32,471 nucleotides of DNA, taken from contig JBBQNQ010000029.1 of the NCBI GenBank assembly GCA_038330095.1, positions 1 through 32,471 of the forward strand, given 5' to 3'. The DNA is from JBBPZA01 sp038330095. GTDB taxonomy: Bacteria > Actinomycetota > Thermoleophilia > Solirubrobacterales > Solirubrobacteraceae. The notes beneath the pieces are model-generated. The model had not been told where the DNA came from. It did not search any database and saw only the letters and a list, made by a program, of their open reading frames with translations. Position numbers and translations under genes: made by a program. This document shows positions 14,874-22,394 of this stretch, one piece after another. Every line of letters begins with the position of its first letter. Within the stretch, counting starts at the first letter, position 1.

Positions 14874-15364
14874 TGGTCTCCCAGCCACTCGCCTGCCCGC
14901 GTTGCGCGTCGACCCACGGGCTCGACGAGCGCTTCTGCCCGAGCTGCGGGATGCCGCTCGTCTACGTCGGCGACTCCGCGGGACGGCCCATCACCCAGGC
15001 CCACGAGCGCGCGCGCAAGATCAAGCCCCAGCTTGCCGAGGGCGAGCTGGTACGCGTCGCCGGCGCGCGCAACCAGGCCGAGGCGGAGTTCGTCCAGGGC
15101 CTGCTGCTCGAGGAGGGCGTCCCGAGCACGCTGCGCCGGTCAGCCGGATTCGACGTGCCCGACTTTCTGGCCGCCGGCCCGCGCGACGTGCTCGTGCCCG
15201 CCTCGGGAGCGGGCACCGCGCGCGAGGTGCTGCTCCAGGCCGAGATCGTCTCCGATGCGCCCGCTCCGCCGGGGCCCGCGCCGCTGCGGCTGCTCGCCGG
15301 CCTGATCGCCGGCCTCACGCTGATCGCGGTGATCGTGTGGCTGGGCTCGCAGCTCATCTCCTGA
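14873..15364 (+). CDS. Zinc-ribbon, DUF2007-like, membrane-tail protein
   Basis: 163 residues in three parts: an N-terminal zinc ribbon (CPRC at 8-11 and CPSC at 22-25), a middle domain with the DUF2007/DUF2007-like pattern GARNQAEAEFVQGLLLEEGVP (quoted in part) and DVLVPASGAGTAREVL, and a C-terminal hydrophobic helix (about 140-160) that would tether it to the membrane with the domains in the cytoplasm. It overlaps mec by one base. Function unknown; proximity to mec suggests coexpression with cysteine release but no mechanism is visible. It overlaps the convergent gene by 11 bases. Confidence 0.75.
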   Translation: MVSQPLACPRCASTHGLDERFCPSCGMPLVYVGDSAGRPITQAHERARKIKPQLAEGELVRVAGARNQAEAEFVQGLLLEEGVPSTLRRSAGFDVPDFLAAGPRDVLVPASGAGTAREVLLQAEIVSDAPAPPGPAPLRLLAGLIAGLTLIAVIVWLGSQLIS

Positions 15365-16094
15365 GCGACGCCCGCCACGCGGCCTCGGTGTGGGTGAGCG
15401 AGCGCCCGCCGAACGCTTCTCGCAACGCTGCACGCCCTCCGTCGGGGTGCAGCCGGGTGACCATGCGCGCGACCGCCTCGGGCCCCTCTTCGCGCGCCGT
15501 CAGCTCCAGCACGCTCCCGCCCAGCAGCGCGGCGTCGGCCCGCGCCGGCGGGAACTCGGGCGCAGGGCCTTCGCGCAAGCGCCGGACGACCGCGGCGCGG
15601 GCGTGCGGGGTCTGCCCCGAGAGCCATTGGGCGGCGCCCTCCACCAACCACGCCCAGCGCGCGTAACGAAGCGTCGCCGCGGGCGTGAAGGGGGGAGGGA
15701 GGCGCGGGTTGGCCGCCCCGACCGCGAGACGCGCGTAGAGCGCGGCCGGAACCAGCCGCAGCATCTCGCGCGAGCCGGGGACCGACGAGGCGCGGCGCGC
15801 GAGCAGGTCCGGGGTCAGGACGTGCAGCTCGCCGGCGGCGGCCCAGCCGGCCAGGTAGCGGCGCGCCGCCGGCACGGTGAGCCGCCGCAGCAGCGGCAGC
15901 ACGGGATGGGCGAGGGAGAGCAGCAGCTCGTTGTCGTGGATGACCACCGTGATCTCGGGGAGCTGGACATCGAGGACGGCGTCGACGCGCTCGCGCGCGG
16001 ACATCAGCGTGGCGAGGATGCGTCGCGCGCCGTCCGCCTCGCCCGAGGGGTGGCGGGCCAGGAAGGGCGGCGCGCTGGTCTCTACCCAGGGCAT
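15354..16094 (-). CDS. Unknown protein (246 aa)
   Basis: A soluble Arg/Ala/Leu-rich protein starting MPWVETSAPPFLARHPSGEA. The central part contains ITVVIHDNELLLSLAHPVLP and, later, RYARWAWLVEGAAQWLSGQ. The latter looks like the helix carrying the third zinc ligand (Glu) in gluzincin peptidases, but no HExxH is present, so no peptidase call is made. No signal peptide or membrane segment. It lies downstream of the penicillin-acylase-type gene on the same strand (68 bases). Coding is supported by position, composition and a single uninterrupted frame. Confidence 0.6.
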   Translation of the reverse strand: MPWVETSAPPFLARHPSGEADGARRILATLMSARERVDAVLDVQLPEITVVIHDNELLLSLAHPVLPLLRRLTVPAARRYLAGWAAAGELHVLTPDLLARRASSVPGSREMLRLVPAALYARLAVGAANPRLPPPFTPAATLRYARWAWLVEGAAQWLSGQTPHARAAVVRRLREGPAPEFPPARADAALLGGSVLELTAREEGPEAVARMVTRLHPDGGRAALREAFGGRSLTHTEAAWRASLRR

Positions 16095-16161
16095 GGGCGC
16101 GGCTTCGGCGCGCGCGGGCGCCGGTCCTGCCCGGCGAGTCCTTCCTCGTGGCCGGGTCTGC

Positions 16162-18852
16162 TCAGCGCGGTGCCCGGCCGCGCACGGACACTGCCTGCTG
16201 GTAGGTCGGGCGGTTCTGCCACGGGATCAGCGGCTGGGTTATGCCCCCGAGCGCCCGGAAGGCGATGCTGTCGTAGCAGGTCTGATCGGCGCCCGGGCAC
16301 TGCGGGTCGCCGTCATAGAGCCGCGCCGCCGGCGTCGCGATGGCCTGCGTGAGCGTGCCCAGGAGCATCTTGCGGCACGCGCTGCGGCTCCCCTTGCCGC
16401 AGAACACGCGCGCGTAGCGGCCCTGGACGTCCTCGCCGAGCAGCGTACGCAGATCCTTCTGCACGTAGCCGTACCAGCCGCCTTGGTAGGCCGAGCCGAG
16501 GTGCGAGCCGCCGTTGTTGGGGTCGTTGTCGAAGGGCAGCGCCCCCTCCAGGCGGTCGAGCAGGGGACCTCCGAGCTTGGGCTTGAACTCCCCGCGCACC
16601 CACAGTGGCCACCACGCATCCATGATCCGCACGGCCTCCGCGTCGTCGTAGGCGCCGTCGCGGTTGAGGTCGCGGCGGTGCGCGCCGCTGCGCGTCCACG
16701 TCCTCAGCGTGTCGAGAATGGGGGCGAGGGTAGGGCTCTTGGTGGCCCCGATGAGCTTCAGCGCCCACGGCAGCACCTTCGCCCCGCGCAGGTCCCTCGT
16801 CGCCGCGTCCTCCATCGCGGTCACCAGCCCCGGCAGGCTGATCCTGCGGTTCCCGCGGATCCTGCGCCGGATGCCGTCGTCGAGCAGCTGGGAGCGGTAC
16901 AGCGGCGTGAACCCGGGGCCGGCGGCGCGGAAGCCCGGCGCCTGCTTGTTGTTCCAGCTCGTCATGTAGGACTGGTTGATGACCTGCGGGTGCTGCTCGA
17001 AGGGGGTGTAGTCCGCGGTGTTGTCGACCGGGTCCCATCCCTTCCACTCAAAGGCGCGGCGGGCTTTGACGGGCAGCAGCGGGTCCAGGCCGGACGGGCG
17101 CACGGGGTTGTTGCCCGAGTTGAAGTAGGCGGTGTCGCGGCTGTCTGCGTAGAGCCAGTTGAAGGTGTAGCCGATCTTGGAGGCGGCGCGCTGGAAGTCG
17201 CGCGGGCCCCGGATCTTGCTCGGGGTGTTGAAGTCCGAGAAGCCCAGGGCGGAGTCGACCTCGTGGCGGTAGGTCGAGCGCAGCGACGTGTAGGCGACGG
17301 GCTTGCCGGAGATCGTCGCCCGCGCGATGACCACGCCGTAGCGCGTGCGCTGGGCGACCAGGGTCTCCGAGCCCGCCGGCGTGGGGTCGCCGGCGTTCGG
17401 CGTCCACGCGTTGCGCCTGCGAAGGACCTCGATGCGCAGGCACTTGCCGCGGAAGCGGTAGCCCATCGACGCGGTCGTCGCCTTGCCGCCGCCCGGCTCG
17501 CACAGCGGCACGGCGTACTCGTCGATGATGTCCTGGCCGGCGGAGGTGGCGCTCCATGAGTAGTCGCGCCCGCGCCCGAGCTCGACGTAGAGGTTCACGC
17601 CGGGGAAGGCGGCGCCGCGCGCGTCGAGGTCCGGCGCGTGGACGTCCTGCTCCATCAGGATCTGCGGCGAGAAGTAGCCGACCTGCGGGCCGAAGACGGC
17701 GAGCGGGCGCCTCGAGGACGATTTGCGGCTGGAGACGACGAGCGCATTGGACTGCGCCGCGGGAAGCGAGGAGCGCGGAAGCAGGCCGCTCGTCGCGCGC
17801 CGGGCGGCAGCCCCGCCCGAGCTCGACTCGACGACCGAGAGCGGCTTCACCGAGCCGCGGTCGGGCATCGCGACGCTGCCGGGCGTAACGCGCGGCGGAG
17901 GCGCCTCGTAGGAGAACCTGGTGCCGCGCACGGTGGTCGGGGCCTCGGGGTCCTCGGGCGAGCGGAAGTCAAGCCACAGGCGCTGCCCGAGGCGGGCGCC
18001 GAAGCGCTTGCGGAAGGCCTGCAGGAGCTGGGCCTGCTGGAGCTCGCCGCCTCCGCCCTGGCCGAAGATCCCGCCGACCAGCGACGCGACCGCGACGGTG
18101 TCGGTCTCCTTCCACGGCCGCAGGGGCTGGCCGATGGCGACGTACTCTCCCGGCTGCTTGGAGGGGTCGACCTTGGCCTCGGCGATGTACTGGTTGATCC
18201 CGGCGACGTAGTTGTCGAGGTCGCGCTTGAGCCGCCGGCCCTGAGCGCCGGCCCGCGGGAACTGGTCGATCTGGCGCTGGAGGTCGGCCTCGGTGTAGGG
18301 GGCGGCCCGCCACTGGTCGCGCTCGAACTCGCGGTTGCCCTCGGCCCCGCCGGCAAACGACGTCAGCTGCGCGCGGCCGACGTGGCGCAGGACGTCGATG
18401 AAGAACAGGCGATCCTCCGCGGTGACGTAGCCCGTTCCGAACATCGCGCCGTCGCGCGTGGAGCCGTAGACGTGCGGTACGCCGAAGCCCTTGTCACGCA
18501 CGATCGTCACGTCCTTGCGGGGGCTGTAGGTGCGGGCGACGTCGCCGCTGCGCACGCCGAACGTGGAGTCCTTGAAGTAGCTGCGCAGGCCCTGGGCGCT
18601 CAGGCCGGGAGCGGCGTAGAGCAGGTCGCGGTACAGCGGGAGCTGGTCGGCGTTGTGCGGGGGCCGCTGACCGGTGCTCAGGAAGTTCAGGATCTCGGTG
18701 AGCGTCGCCACGCCGTCGGTGCCGGGGGGAAGGACGTCACGGAACCCGCGACCGTCGTTGGTCGCGTAGGGCTGTGGCGCGGGCGCGCCCTGGGCGGCAC
18801 CCGCCGCGGCGAGTGCGGCGACCGCGACCAGTGCGGTGACGATCTTCCTCAT
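16162..18852 (-). CDS. Secreted penicillin acylase family (Ntn-hydrolase) protein
   Basis: 896 residues, typical of acylase precursors that self-cleave into alpha and beta chains. An N-terminal signal peptide (MRKIVTALVAVAALAAAGAA) is followed by the alpha-region signature VTIVRDKGFGVPHVYGSTRD (about 115-133) and TAEDRLFFIDVLR, then the predicted nucleophile in AAQSNALVVS (Ser368), which would become the beta-chain N-terminus. Later motifs YSWSATSAGQDIIDEYAV and TFNWLYADSRDTAYFNSG fit the family. Near residue 725 is a perfect EF-hand-type calcium loop, DLNRDGAYDDAE. Substrates of the family include beta-lactams, acyl-homoserine lactones and lipopeptides; none can be chosen here. A GGAGGAGG-like ribosome-binding site precedes the ATG. 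Confidence 0.92.
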   Translation of the reverse strand: MRKIVTALVAVAALAAAGAAQGAPAPQPYATNDGRGFRDVLPPGTDGVATLTEILNFLSTGQRPPHNADQLPLYRDLLYAAPGLSAQGLRSYFKDSTFGVRSGDVARTYSPRKDVTIVRDKGFGVPHVYGSTRDGAMFGTGYVTAEDRLFFIDVLRHVGRAQLTSFAGGAEGNREFERDQWRAAPYTEADLQRQIDQFPRAGAQGRRLKRDLDNYVAGINQYIAEAKVDPSKQPGEYVAIGQPLRPWKETDTVAVASLVGGIFGQGGGGELQQAQLLQAFRKRFGARLGQRLWLDFRSPEDPEAPTTVRGTRFSYEAPPPRVTPGSVAMPDRGSVKPLSVVESSSGGAAARRATSGLLPRSSLPAAQSNALVVSSRKSSSRRPLAVFGPQVGYFSPQILMEQDVHAPDLDARGAAFPGVNLYVELGRGRDYSWSATSAGQDIIDEYAVPLCEPGGGKATTASMGYRFRGKCLRIEVLRRRNAWTPNAGDPTPAGSETLVAQRTRYGVVIARATISGKPVAYTSLRSTYRHEVDSALGFSDFNTPSKIRGPRDFQRAASKIGYTFNWLYADSRDTAYFNSGNNPVRPSGLDPLLPVKARRAFEWKGWDPVDNTADYTPFEQHPQVINQSYMTSWNNKQAPGFRAAGPGFTPLYRSQLLDDGIRRRIRGNRRISLPGLVTAMEDAATRDLRGAKVLPWALKLIGATKSPTLAPILDTLRTWTRSGAHRRDLNRDGAYDDAEAVRIMDAWWPLWVRGEFKPKLGGPLLDRLEGALPFDNDPNNGGSHLGSAYQGGWYGYVQKDLRTLLGEDVQGRYARVFCGKGSRSACRKMLLGTLTQAIATPAARLYDGDPQCPGADQTCYDSIAFRALGGITQPLIPWQNRPTYQQAVSVRGRAPR

Positions 18853-18900
18853 CGAGCCTCCTCCTCTACCCGGGCCGCCTCCGGCGGCGCGCCGCGAACC

Positions 18901-19848
18901 CTACCGCTCGGCTGCGACGCAGGTCGAAGCTCGCTTCAGCTCGAGGCGCAGCTCGCTCGGAGCCCCCATTGCCTCGAGGCGCGCATCCGCGTCGCGAAGG
19001 TCGCGTGCACCGACCACCGCGCGGGCCGTCCGTGCCGCGGAGGCGATCGCCGTCGCCGGATCGAAGAAGAAGGTCAGAGCGCCCAGCGGCGAGCGCGGCA
19101 CGCTTCGCAGGCCGCCGCGGATCGCCGCGTCGCCGAGCGCGCCGCGGGCGCAGGCCAGCGCCTGAGCGCTTGCCTCGGTGGGGATCTCGGCGGCGGCCCG
19201 TTCGACTCGCTCGAGCGCCTCCGGCGTGAGCCCCCACGCCCCCAGCAGGCCTCCGGCGGCGGCGACCTCGGCGAGCCGCGCCAGGAGCTCGGGCTGGGTG
19301 AGCTCACCGTCGCAGCACGGTCCGAACAACGCGCCGGCGACCGCGAGCCCGGCGGCGGTCAACCGTTCGGCGCTCGCCAGGACGGTCGCGTCGCACAGCG
19401 GGCTCGCGAGCCCCGGCTCGTCTCCGTGGGCCAGCACGTCGCCCCCGACGTCGACCAGCACGACCAGGTCGCAGCCCAGCCGAAGGGCGGCGTCCGCGAG
19501 CGCGTCCCCGACCGCGCGGGGCCCGGGATTGGGATCGACCAGCACCACGGGCTCTCCGAGCGACTCGGCCATGCGCGACTCCGCGAAGCGGAACCCTCCC
19601 GGGCCGCGCGTGTGGGGCCCGGCGAGCGCGACGGCGGCGTTGAGGCGCTCGGCGCCCTCGATCTCGTCGAGGCGGCGCGGTCCGGGCGCCGGGTCGATGG
19701 GCAGGCGCTCCCAGGTCATGCCGCCCACGACGAACTGGGTGCCGTGGGCCTTGGCTGCCTGGGCTACGGCAAGCGCCCCAACGACGTCGCCGCCTCCGCC
19801 GATGCCGAGGCACAGAGCCCGCCGCGCCCTGCTGAGCAGGACGTCCAT
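18901..19848 (-). CDS. DUF1152 family protein
   Basis: About 315 residues from the ATG giving MDVLLSRARRALCLGIGGGG. The glycine-rich N-terminal loop CLGIGGGGDVVGALAVAQA, the segment GGMTWERLPIDPAPGPR and DLVVLVDVGGDVLAHGDEPG (quoted in part) are characteristic of this uncharacterised family, which resembles nucleotide-binding folds. Function unknown. It starts 19 bases after the DUF1802 stop and is probably in the same transcript. A longer in-frame reading upstream enters that gene and was not used. Confidence 0.83.
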   Translation of the reverse strand: MDVLLSRARRALCLGIGGGGDVVGALAVAQAAKAHGTQFVVGGMTWERLPIDPAPGPRRLDEIEGAERLNAAVALAGPHTRGPGGFRFAESRMAESLGEPVVLVDPNPGPRAVGDALADAALRLGCDLVVLVDVGGDVLAHGDEPGLASPLCDATVLASAERLTAAGLAVAGALFGPCCDGELTQPELLARLAEVAAAGGLLGAWGLTPEALERVERAAAEIPTEASAQALACARGALGDAAIRGGLRSVPRSPLGALTFFFDPATAIASAARTARAVVGARDLRDADARLEAMGAPSELRLELKRASTCVAAER

Positions 19849-19867
19849 GCCGGCGGGCTGAGCGGCG

Positions 19868-20497
19868 TCAGACGGCGACGGGAAGCGAGTCCGAGGCGAT
19901 GCCGGCGATCTCCTCGGTCGCGCGCTCGAACTCCTCATCGGAGAGCACCGGGGTGCCCTCGAAGGGAAGCTCGCGGTGAAGCTCGAGCCAGGAGCGACAC
20001 CCGCCGTACTCGTCCCGCACCCTGACGGTCACCGGCCGCGGGATGCGGTAGGTGCGCAGCACCAGCACGTGTAGCGGGTGACGGCGCTTCCAGGCCAGCC
20101 GCTTCTGCGCGTAGTCCGTGGTCCATACGTAGAACGGCGAAAGCGCGTCCACGCACCGCTGGTCGGTGACCGTGTAGTGGGCGGCCACCTCGGCCCACGC
20201 GCGGATGCGCACGCGATCGGGCTGGGGGATGCCTCCTTCGACGGCGAGCGCCTCCAGCGGCGGCTCGCCGTCGGGCCACACACCCTCCTCGAGCGCGCGC
20301 TGGAGCTCGGGGATGTGCGACTCGCGGACGAGGTCGTCGCGCTGGTGGTCGAACGTCGGGTAGAGGAAGAAGCGCTGATGGTCGAGGCGGAAGTGCTTGC
20401 TCGTCTCCCGGATCCCCCCCTTGCGCAGGGTCAGCAGCTGCTCGCCCTCGGCGAGCGCGCGCACCGTTACAGCCCATTCTTTGAACGCGATTGGCAT
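19868..20497 (-). CDS. DUF1802 family protein
   Basis: 209 residues starting MPIAFKEWAVTVRALAEGEQ, the usual start of this family, with LLTLRKGGIRE, FFLYPTFDHQRDDLV and SPFYVWTTDYAQKRLAWK. The family is uncharacterised; members are soluble and found in cyanobacteria and actinobacteria. The 5' flank (20498-20653) is less GC-rich and probably holds its promoter. It is followed closely by DUF1152. Confidence 0.85.
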   Translation of the reverse strand: MPIAFKEWAVTVRALAEGEQLLTLRKGGIRETSKHFRLDHQRFFLYPTFDHQRDDLVRESHIPELQRALEEGVWPDGEPPLEALAVEGGIPQPDRVRIRAWAEVAAHYTVTDQRCVDALSPFYVWTTDYAQKRLAWKRRHPLHVLVLRTYRIPRPVTVRVRDEYGGCRSWLELHRELPFEGTPVLSDEEFERATEEIAGIASDSLPVAV

Positions 20498-20615
20498 AGA
20501 ACCTGTAAAGAGAATCTTCTTGACCTACCTAGCCCGCCCGTCGCCGCGTCCGAGTGATCGTCCGCGGGATACCGCAGCGGGAGGCGGCATTCTATGCAAA
20601 CAAGGATCGATTTCC

Positions 20616-20638
20616 AAAATCCCCCGCAAATCCGCGGG
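20616..20638 (-). terminator. Probable intrinsic terminator after the hydroxyacid dehydrogenase gene
   Basis: On the minus strand the stem CCCGC/GCGGG (20634-20638 and 20623-20627, 6-base loop) is followed by GG and ATTTT, a short T-tract. It lies 16 bases after the stop at 20654. Short but correctly placed. Confidence 0.5.
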
Positions 20639-20653
20639 AACCTCGGCAATCGT

Positions 20654-21538
20654 TTACAGCCGCGTGCCGGCCGTGCCCTCCAGGACCTCGATCAGAGCGG
20701 CGAAGTCGGCCTCGCCGAGCCCCCGGCCGGCCGCCCCGCTGAGCAGCTCGCGGACCTGCGCGGCATGGACGAAGGGGACTCCAGCCCGGAGCGCCTCGTC
20801 CAGGCACAGCCGCACGTCCTTGAGCATGTGGTCGAGCTTGAACAGCGTCGTGTAGTCGTGCTCGCGCATCGGTCCGGCCTTGAGCGCGAGCATGGCCGAG
20901 GCCCCCGAGCCGGCCCCCATCACCTGCTGCAGGGCGTCGAGCGGCACGCCGGTCTGATTGGCCACGAGCAGCGCCTCGCCGACCACCGCGCAGTTGATGG
21001 CCGCCACCGCGTTGTTTATGAGCTTGAGCATCTCGCCCTGCCCCAGAGGGCCGACGTGGACGATCAGCTCGCCCATCGCCTCCAGTAGCGGGCGGGCTCG
21101 CGCAACGTCGCCGCCCTCGCCTCCGACCATGATCGTGAGCGTGCCGTCCTGTGCCTTGGGCGCCGAGCCGGTGACCGGGGCGTCGACCATGCGGACTCCC
21201 GCCTGCCCCAGCGCGTCGCCGATCCGCCGCGTGTCGAGGGGGGCGATCGTCGAGCAGTCCACGCACAGCAGCCCCTCGCTCGCGCCTTCGGCGACGCCGC
21301 CGGGGCCGAGCAGCACGTGCTCGACCTGCGCTCCATCCACGACCATCGTGACCACCGCCTCGCATTCGGCGGCGACCTCGGCGGGGCTGCCGGCGACGCG
21401 CGCGCCGTGCTCCTGCGCCCAGCGCTCGGCCGTCTCGCGCGTACGGTTGAAGACCGTCAGCTGCAGGCCGGCCCGGCGAAGGTTGGCCGCCATGCGGGAC
21501 CCCATGATCCCCAGGCCGACGAAGCCGACGCGCTCCAT
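20654..21538 (-). CDS. NAD(P)-dependent beta-hydroxyacid dehydrogenase (3-hydroxyisobutyrate dehydrogenase family)
   Basis: 294 residues. The N-terminal dinucleotide-binding motif GFVGLGIMGSRMAANL (4-19) is followed by the substrate motif VDAPVTGSAPKAQDGTL (about 121-137), the catalytic lysine region GQGEMLKLINNAV (about 175) and KLDHMLKDVRLCLDEA near the C-terminus. The family oxidises 3-hydroxyisobutyrate or reduces tartronate/succinic semialdehydes; the exact substrate is not evident. It is monocistronic by position. A -10-like TAGCCT ends 7 bases before the ATG, suggesting a leaderless message. Confidence 0.9.
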   Translation of the reverse strand: MERVGFVGLGIMGSRMAANLRRAGLQLTVFNRTRETAERWAQEHGARVAGSPAEVAAECEAVVTMVVDGAQVEHVLLGPGGVAEGASEGLLCVDCSTIAPLDTRRIGDALGQAGVRMVDAPVTGSAPKAQDGTLTIMVGGEGGDVARARPLLEAMGELIVHVGPLGQGEMLKLINNAVAAINCAVVGEALLVANQTGVPLDALQQVMGAGSGASAMLALKAGPMREHDYTTLFKLDHMLKDVRLCLDEALRAGVPFVHAAQVRELLSGAAGRGLGEADFAALIEVLEGTAGTRL

Positions 21539-21545
21539 GCGGCGA

Positions 21546-21551
21546 AGGCTA
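21546..21551 (-). promoter_or_regulatory. Predicted -10 element (TAGCCT), leaderless
   Basis: On the minus strand TAGCCT, then 7 bases, then the ATG of the hydroxyacid dehydrogenase gene. No ribosome-binding site between. A G-rich tract follows upstream. Confidence 0.42.
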
Positions 21552-21589
21552 GTACGCCGTTCGCCGGCGGTTCGAAAGGCGTCGGGTCA

Positions 21590-21609
21590 GGGAGGGGGAG
21601 GGGGAGGGG
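21590..21609 (+). other. G-quadruplex candidate
   Basis: Four G-tracts of 3, 5, 5 and 4 guanines separated by single adenines on the plus strand. It lies 52-71 bases upstream of the minus-strand dehydrogenase start, on the template strand for that gene. Confidence 0.5.
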
Positions 21610-21675
21610 CGAGCGTGTGGCTAAGTGACCGCTCGTACGCCGTCGGCCGGCGAAGGGGCACTTCGGTCATCCCAC

Positions 21676-21732
21676 GTGTGGTCAACCGCCATCTCGACTC
21701 TCTCTGGGCCACGAGAGGTCCCTTGACCACAC
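21676..21732. repeat. Inverted repeat with nested hairpin
   Basis: GTGTGGTCAA (21676-21685) and TTGACCACAC (21723-21732) are perfectly complementary 10-base arms around a 37-base spacer that itself contains a CTCTC/GAGAG hairpin. It lies about 70 bases beyond the stop of the minus-strand gene at 21802. It could be a structured RNA element, a terminator or a protein site. Confidence 0.5.
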
Positions 21733-21801
21733 TGGAGGGAGGCGCACCTACCTCTCCCTCGCCCGATGCCGTTCGCCGGCGCGCTCGCACCGGGCGGACG
21801 C

Positions 21802-22251
21802 TCAGGCGGCGAGCGCCGCCTCCATCGCCTCGAGCTCCAGGGCCTCGGTCTCGGCGAGGTGCTGGTGGGAGGGGCAGTAGCCGTTCTGGGGGAGGGGCAT
21901 GCGCTGGCAGGCCGTGCCCTTGCGCGTCGTGGCACGGCACTGCAGTGGGTTGCCCTCGATGTCATATCCCTGGCGCGGCTGGGCGTCGAGCCACTCCTCG
22001 GCGGCGCCCATGTAGCGCTCCACGACCGTCCACACCCGCCGCTGAGCGCTCAGCGGGAAGTAGATGCGGATGTCGTTGAACAGCGTCCGCGTCGGGCGCG
22101 CGAAGTAGTGACGGTCGAACGCGAGGCGCTCGACGGCGGACTCGCAGCGCTTGAGCACGGCGCAGTGCGCCGCTGGATCGTCCGCCGCGAGCCGGACTTC
22201 CAGGATGTCCGGCGCGAGCTCGCGATAGATGCCCCGGCTGAACTGGTACAT
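21802..22251 (-). CDS. Unknown protein with C-terminal Cys/His zinc motif (149 aa)
   Basis: Starts MYQFSRGIYRELAPDILE. The first 95 residues are a mixed alpha/beta region, LAFDRHYFARPTRTLFNDIR among them. The C-terminal part has CRATTRKGTACQRMPLPQN followed by GYCPSH: Cys105, Cys115, Cys126 and His129, the Cys-x9-Cys-x10-Cys-x2-His pattern of small zinc-binding modules seen in many bacterial and phage proteins. The ATG with GGGAGGGA upstream is preferred to an ATG 20 codons earlier. A less GC-rich stretch at 22340-22378 may hold the promoter. Function unknown. Confidence 0.72.
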   Translation of the reverse strand: MYQFSRGIYRELAPDILEVRLAADDPAAHCAVLKRCESAVERLAFDRHYFARPTRTLFNDIRIYFPLSAQRRVWTVVERYMGAAEEWLDAQPRQGYDIEGNPLQCRATTRKGTACQRMPLPQNGYCPSHQHLAETEALELEAMEAALAA

Positions 22252-22378
22252 GCCCCGTCCCTCCCTTCTCGTTCCCTCGATCGACCCCTTTCGGGCTCGT
22301 CCCTCTGGCACGGGCGCGAGCAGTATGCGGAGTGCTTGTGAAGCTAGAAACGTTTTGGACGTTAATTCGGTGTTAAGG

Positions 22379-22394
22379 CGCGCGAGAGGGCGCG
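22379..22394 (-). terminator. Short hairpin directly after nadB
   Basis: On the minus strand CGCGC, 6-base loop, GCGCG begins immediately after the nadB stop codon and is followed by CCTTAACA. No strong T-tract. Possible weak terminator. Confidence 0.35.

Larger units (their letters stand above)
21556..21781. repeat. 14-bp direct repeat pair in the longest intergenic gap
   Basis: GCCGTTCGCCGGCG occurs at 21556-21569 and again at 21768-21781, near the two ends of the 263-base gap 21539-21801. A related form, GTACGCCGTCGGCCGGCGAA, lies in between (about 21636-21655). No coding capacity that looks real was seen in this gap. Confidence 0.6.

Noticed and set aside
15354..16094. Zinc peptidase (gluzincin) call from the WLVEGAAQWL segment
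   Set aside because: No HExxH motif anywhere in the protein, so only the resemblance of one helix supports it.
15877..17559. A 560-codon plus-strand open frame
   Set aside because: Antisense to the unknown 15354 gene and the acylase; Arg/Gly/Val-rich low complexity without motif.
17638..20025. A 795-codon plus-strand open frame
   Set aside because: It is antisense to the penicillin acylase, DUF1152 and DUF1802 genes, all of which have strong family motifs. Long antisense frames are expected at this GC content.
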